Assembly: GCA_016793465.1 (NCBI GenBank)
Contig: JAEUJW010000076.1
Coordinates: 1 to 60,392 of the forward strand
Direction: 5' to 3'
Length of the DNA: 60,392 bases
Origin: Myxococcales bacterium
Lineage (GTDB): Bacteria; Myxococcota; Polyangia; Nannocystales; Nannocystaceae
This document shows positions 59,292 to 60,392 of this stretch, in pieces. The position numbers and the translations under genes were made by a program. Below the pieces are notes generated by a model that searched no databases, was not told where the DNA came from, and saw nothing but the letters and a program-made list of their open reading frames with translations. Each line of letters opens with the position of its first letter. Position 1 is the stretch's first letter.

Positions 59292-60056
59292 TCACTGCGC
59301 CTCCGCCTGGTAGTGGATATGGGACTGGAGCGTCCGACGAAACACGTTGGCTGCCTCGCTACCGGGTTCGATCGCCACGACGCCGTCCCCATCGTCGTCT
59401 AGCGCGGCGAAGTCGAGACCATCGTACATCGACTTCATCTCGACGGGGTCAGTGGGTTCGAGCTGGAAGGCGATCGTCGCCACGGTGTCGTCGTCAACCG
59501 CCAGCTCGAACGGCGCGCCGACCATCTGCGTCCCAGCGTTGATGTCCAGCACCGCGGTGAACATCACCTCCTCGCCGTCTTTGCGTGCGACCCCGCTGAA
59601 GTGGGCCGCGTGCCCGAGCAGGGGGTCCTCCGCAGCGAGGCCGTCGCCGTCGTCCGCGGCGCGGAATGTGAAGTTGATGCCGTTGTAGTCGCCGACCAGC
59701 ATGTCGGCCAAACCGAGCATCATGCCGTCATGACCGAACCAGTCGAAGATGAACGCACCCGTCAGCTCGCCGGTCACGTTGCCGCCAGCGTAGTGGCCTG
59801 GGTGGGCCCATGCACGCGGGATCAGCCAGTCGCCGAGCCACGCGGTCACGCCGTGCGTCTCGCCCTGAATCGTAAATTGCAGATCGGTCACGGCGATGCG
59901 GGCCGTGTCCATGGTCACGGTCCATCCCTCTTCGTTGGTCGAGTCGGTGATGGTCGAGGCGTCGATCGTCACCGGGAGCTGGACGCGCCCCGCTTCCTGG
60001 CTCGGCGTACACGCCGACATGGCGGCGAAGAAGATGAGCGTTCGAGTGTGTGTCAT
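59292..60056 (-). CDS. Putative lipoprotein paired with the preceding gene
   Basis: The product is 254 aa. The signal peptide ends FFAAMSACTPS (Cys 16). The opening EGWTVTMDTARIAVTDLQFT parallels DGWTVQFDRFLINVGQIEVG of its neighbour, so the two are distant paralogues. A His-rich loop (AHPGHYAGG, FGHDGMM) and DDDGDGVVAIEPGSEAANVF near the end suggest metal binding. It lies between the TonB receptor and the second lipoprotein. Confidence 0.7.
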   Translation of the reverse strand: MTHTRTLIFFAAMSACTPSQEAGRVQLPVTIDASTITDSTNEEGWTVTMDTARIAVTDLQFTIQGETHGVTAWLGDWLIPRAWAHPGHYAGGNVTGELTGAFIFDWFGHDGMMLGLADMLVGDYNGINFTFRAADDGDGLAAEDPLLGHAAHFSGVARKDGEEVMFTAVLDINAGTQMVGAPFELAVDDDTVATIAFQLEPTDPVEMKSMYDGLDFAALDDDGDGVVAIEPGSEAANVFRRTLQSHIHYQAEAQ

Positions 60057-60071
60057 GGGTCTCCATTTCTC

Positions 60072-60250
60072 TCAAAACCACAAGGTCGTCGCGGCTCGCA
60101 CGGTCAGGGGCGGTCCGGCGATGAACTTCAGCGAGGGGAGCGTGCTGCGCGGGTCGTCCTTGTCCCACCAGCTCGCGTAGTGGTACTCGCCTTCCTTCCA
60201 CTGCGCGTTGGTCGCGTTGTCGATCTGGATGTCGATCTGCAAGGGACCGG
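60072..60250 (-). CDS. C-terminal end of a TonB-dependent receptor (partial)
   Basis: Read on the minus strand, the last about 55 codons encode LQIDIQIDNATNAQWKEGEY, YASWWDKDDPRSTLPSLKFI and TVRAATTLWF before the stop at 60072. This is the classic final beta-strand region of an outer-membrane TonB receptor, ending in an aromatic residue. Upstream of about 60250 the frame stays open, but the DNA looks like a group II intron, so the coding region is interrupted or runs beyond the window. Confidence 0.65.
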
Positions 60251-60259
60251 TACGGTAGG

Positions 60260-60392
60260 GTCGGGAGCTGGCGCGGTGGTCCTTCAGGCTCGTCCTTGTC
60301 TGTATCCGAGGTTTCCCTCTTCGTGCCCGTGTAGGATTTGCCGTGACTCCGTTTCCAGACTCCCGCCCATCGAACCGGACGTGCGGATTTCC
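60260..60392 (-). mobile_element. 3' part of a group II intron (domain V-like), cut by window edge
   Basis: At the edge, minus strand, GGAAATCCGCACGTCCGGTTC (split as GGAAA loop, TCCGC stem, ACGT bulge, CCGGTTC stem) is the 3' half of the catalytic domain V, which has the consensus GAAA loop and CGCACGT(A/C)CGGTTC. The next segment, GATGGGCGGGAG then TGGAAACGGAG, is the sequence usually found after domain V in proteobacterial introns. The 5' half of domain V and any reverse transcriptase lie outside. The exact 3' splice site was not resolved. Confidence 0.5.

Overview
The window is very GC-rich, with coding dense on both strands. Several features point to a myxobacterium of the Nannocystis/Plesiocystis/Enhygromyxa type. 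Lipoproteins have long Ser/Thr/Gly/Pro linkers after the lipobox. There are Cys-rich DUF4215 repeats, a giant FG-GAP lipoprotein and an HTTM-family membrane protein. The species assignment is an inference from gene style.

Chromosomal left part (1-18.9 kb): G-rich direct repeats, two tRNA-Lys(UUU)-like genes, an HTTM protein, endonuclease V, an ECF sigma factor, an orphan adenine methyltransferase coupled to a lipoprotein, an S74-domain lipoprotein, a variant peptide deformylase, quinolinate synthase, a zincin-like lipoprotein coupled to a 1046-aa FG-GAP lipoprotein, a deoxynucleoside kinase coupled to a nucleotidyl cyclase domain, an HlyIII protein, and an M50 protease coupled to a small partner. 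A DUF4215 gene ends this part; its 5' end is cut off beside an integrase.

Integrated element (about 18.9 kb to 54.0-54.5 kb): at the left edge is a tyrosine recombinase with an excisionase-like HTH at its N-terminus. Right of it, about 36 genes all run leftward, packed with 13 four-base start/stop overlaps. A control region with a perfect 18-bp palindrome lies upstream of the first gene. Recognisable products are a 2072-aa DarB-like adenine methyltransferase-helicase, a 1165-aa protein with a LigD-type 3'-phosphoesterase domain, a membrane-anchored AAA+ ATPase, a membrane-anchored ClpP-fold protease, a membrane-anchored methyltransferase-like protein, an M23/peptidoglycan-binding protein, a lytic-transglycosylase-like protein, a ParA-like protein with an altered Walker A, a DnaJ-C-like protein and an HTH regulator. 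At least a dozen products carry one predicted membrane segment. I see no terminase, portal, tail, relaxase, T4CP or VirB gene. This is the strongest candidate for an undescribed system: a non-tailed, membrane-associated virus-like element or a novel transfer or envelope machine.

Right flank (54.5-60.4 kb): an unrecognised gene coupled to a DUF4215-type lipoprotein, then three truncated genes joined end to end (Ser/Thr kinase, tyrosine recombinase, IS5-type transposase). Beyond these are two lipoproteins downstream of the C-terminus of a TonB-dependent receptor, which appears to be interrupted by the 3' part of a group II intron at the window edge. No right attachment site matching the left junction was found by eye.
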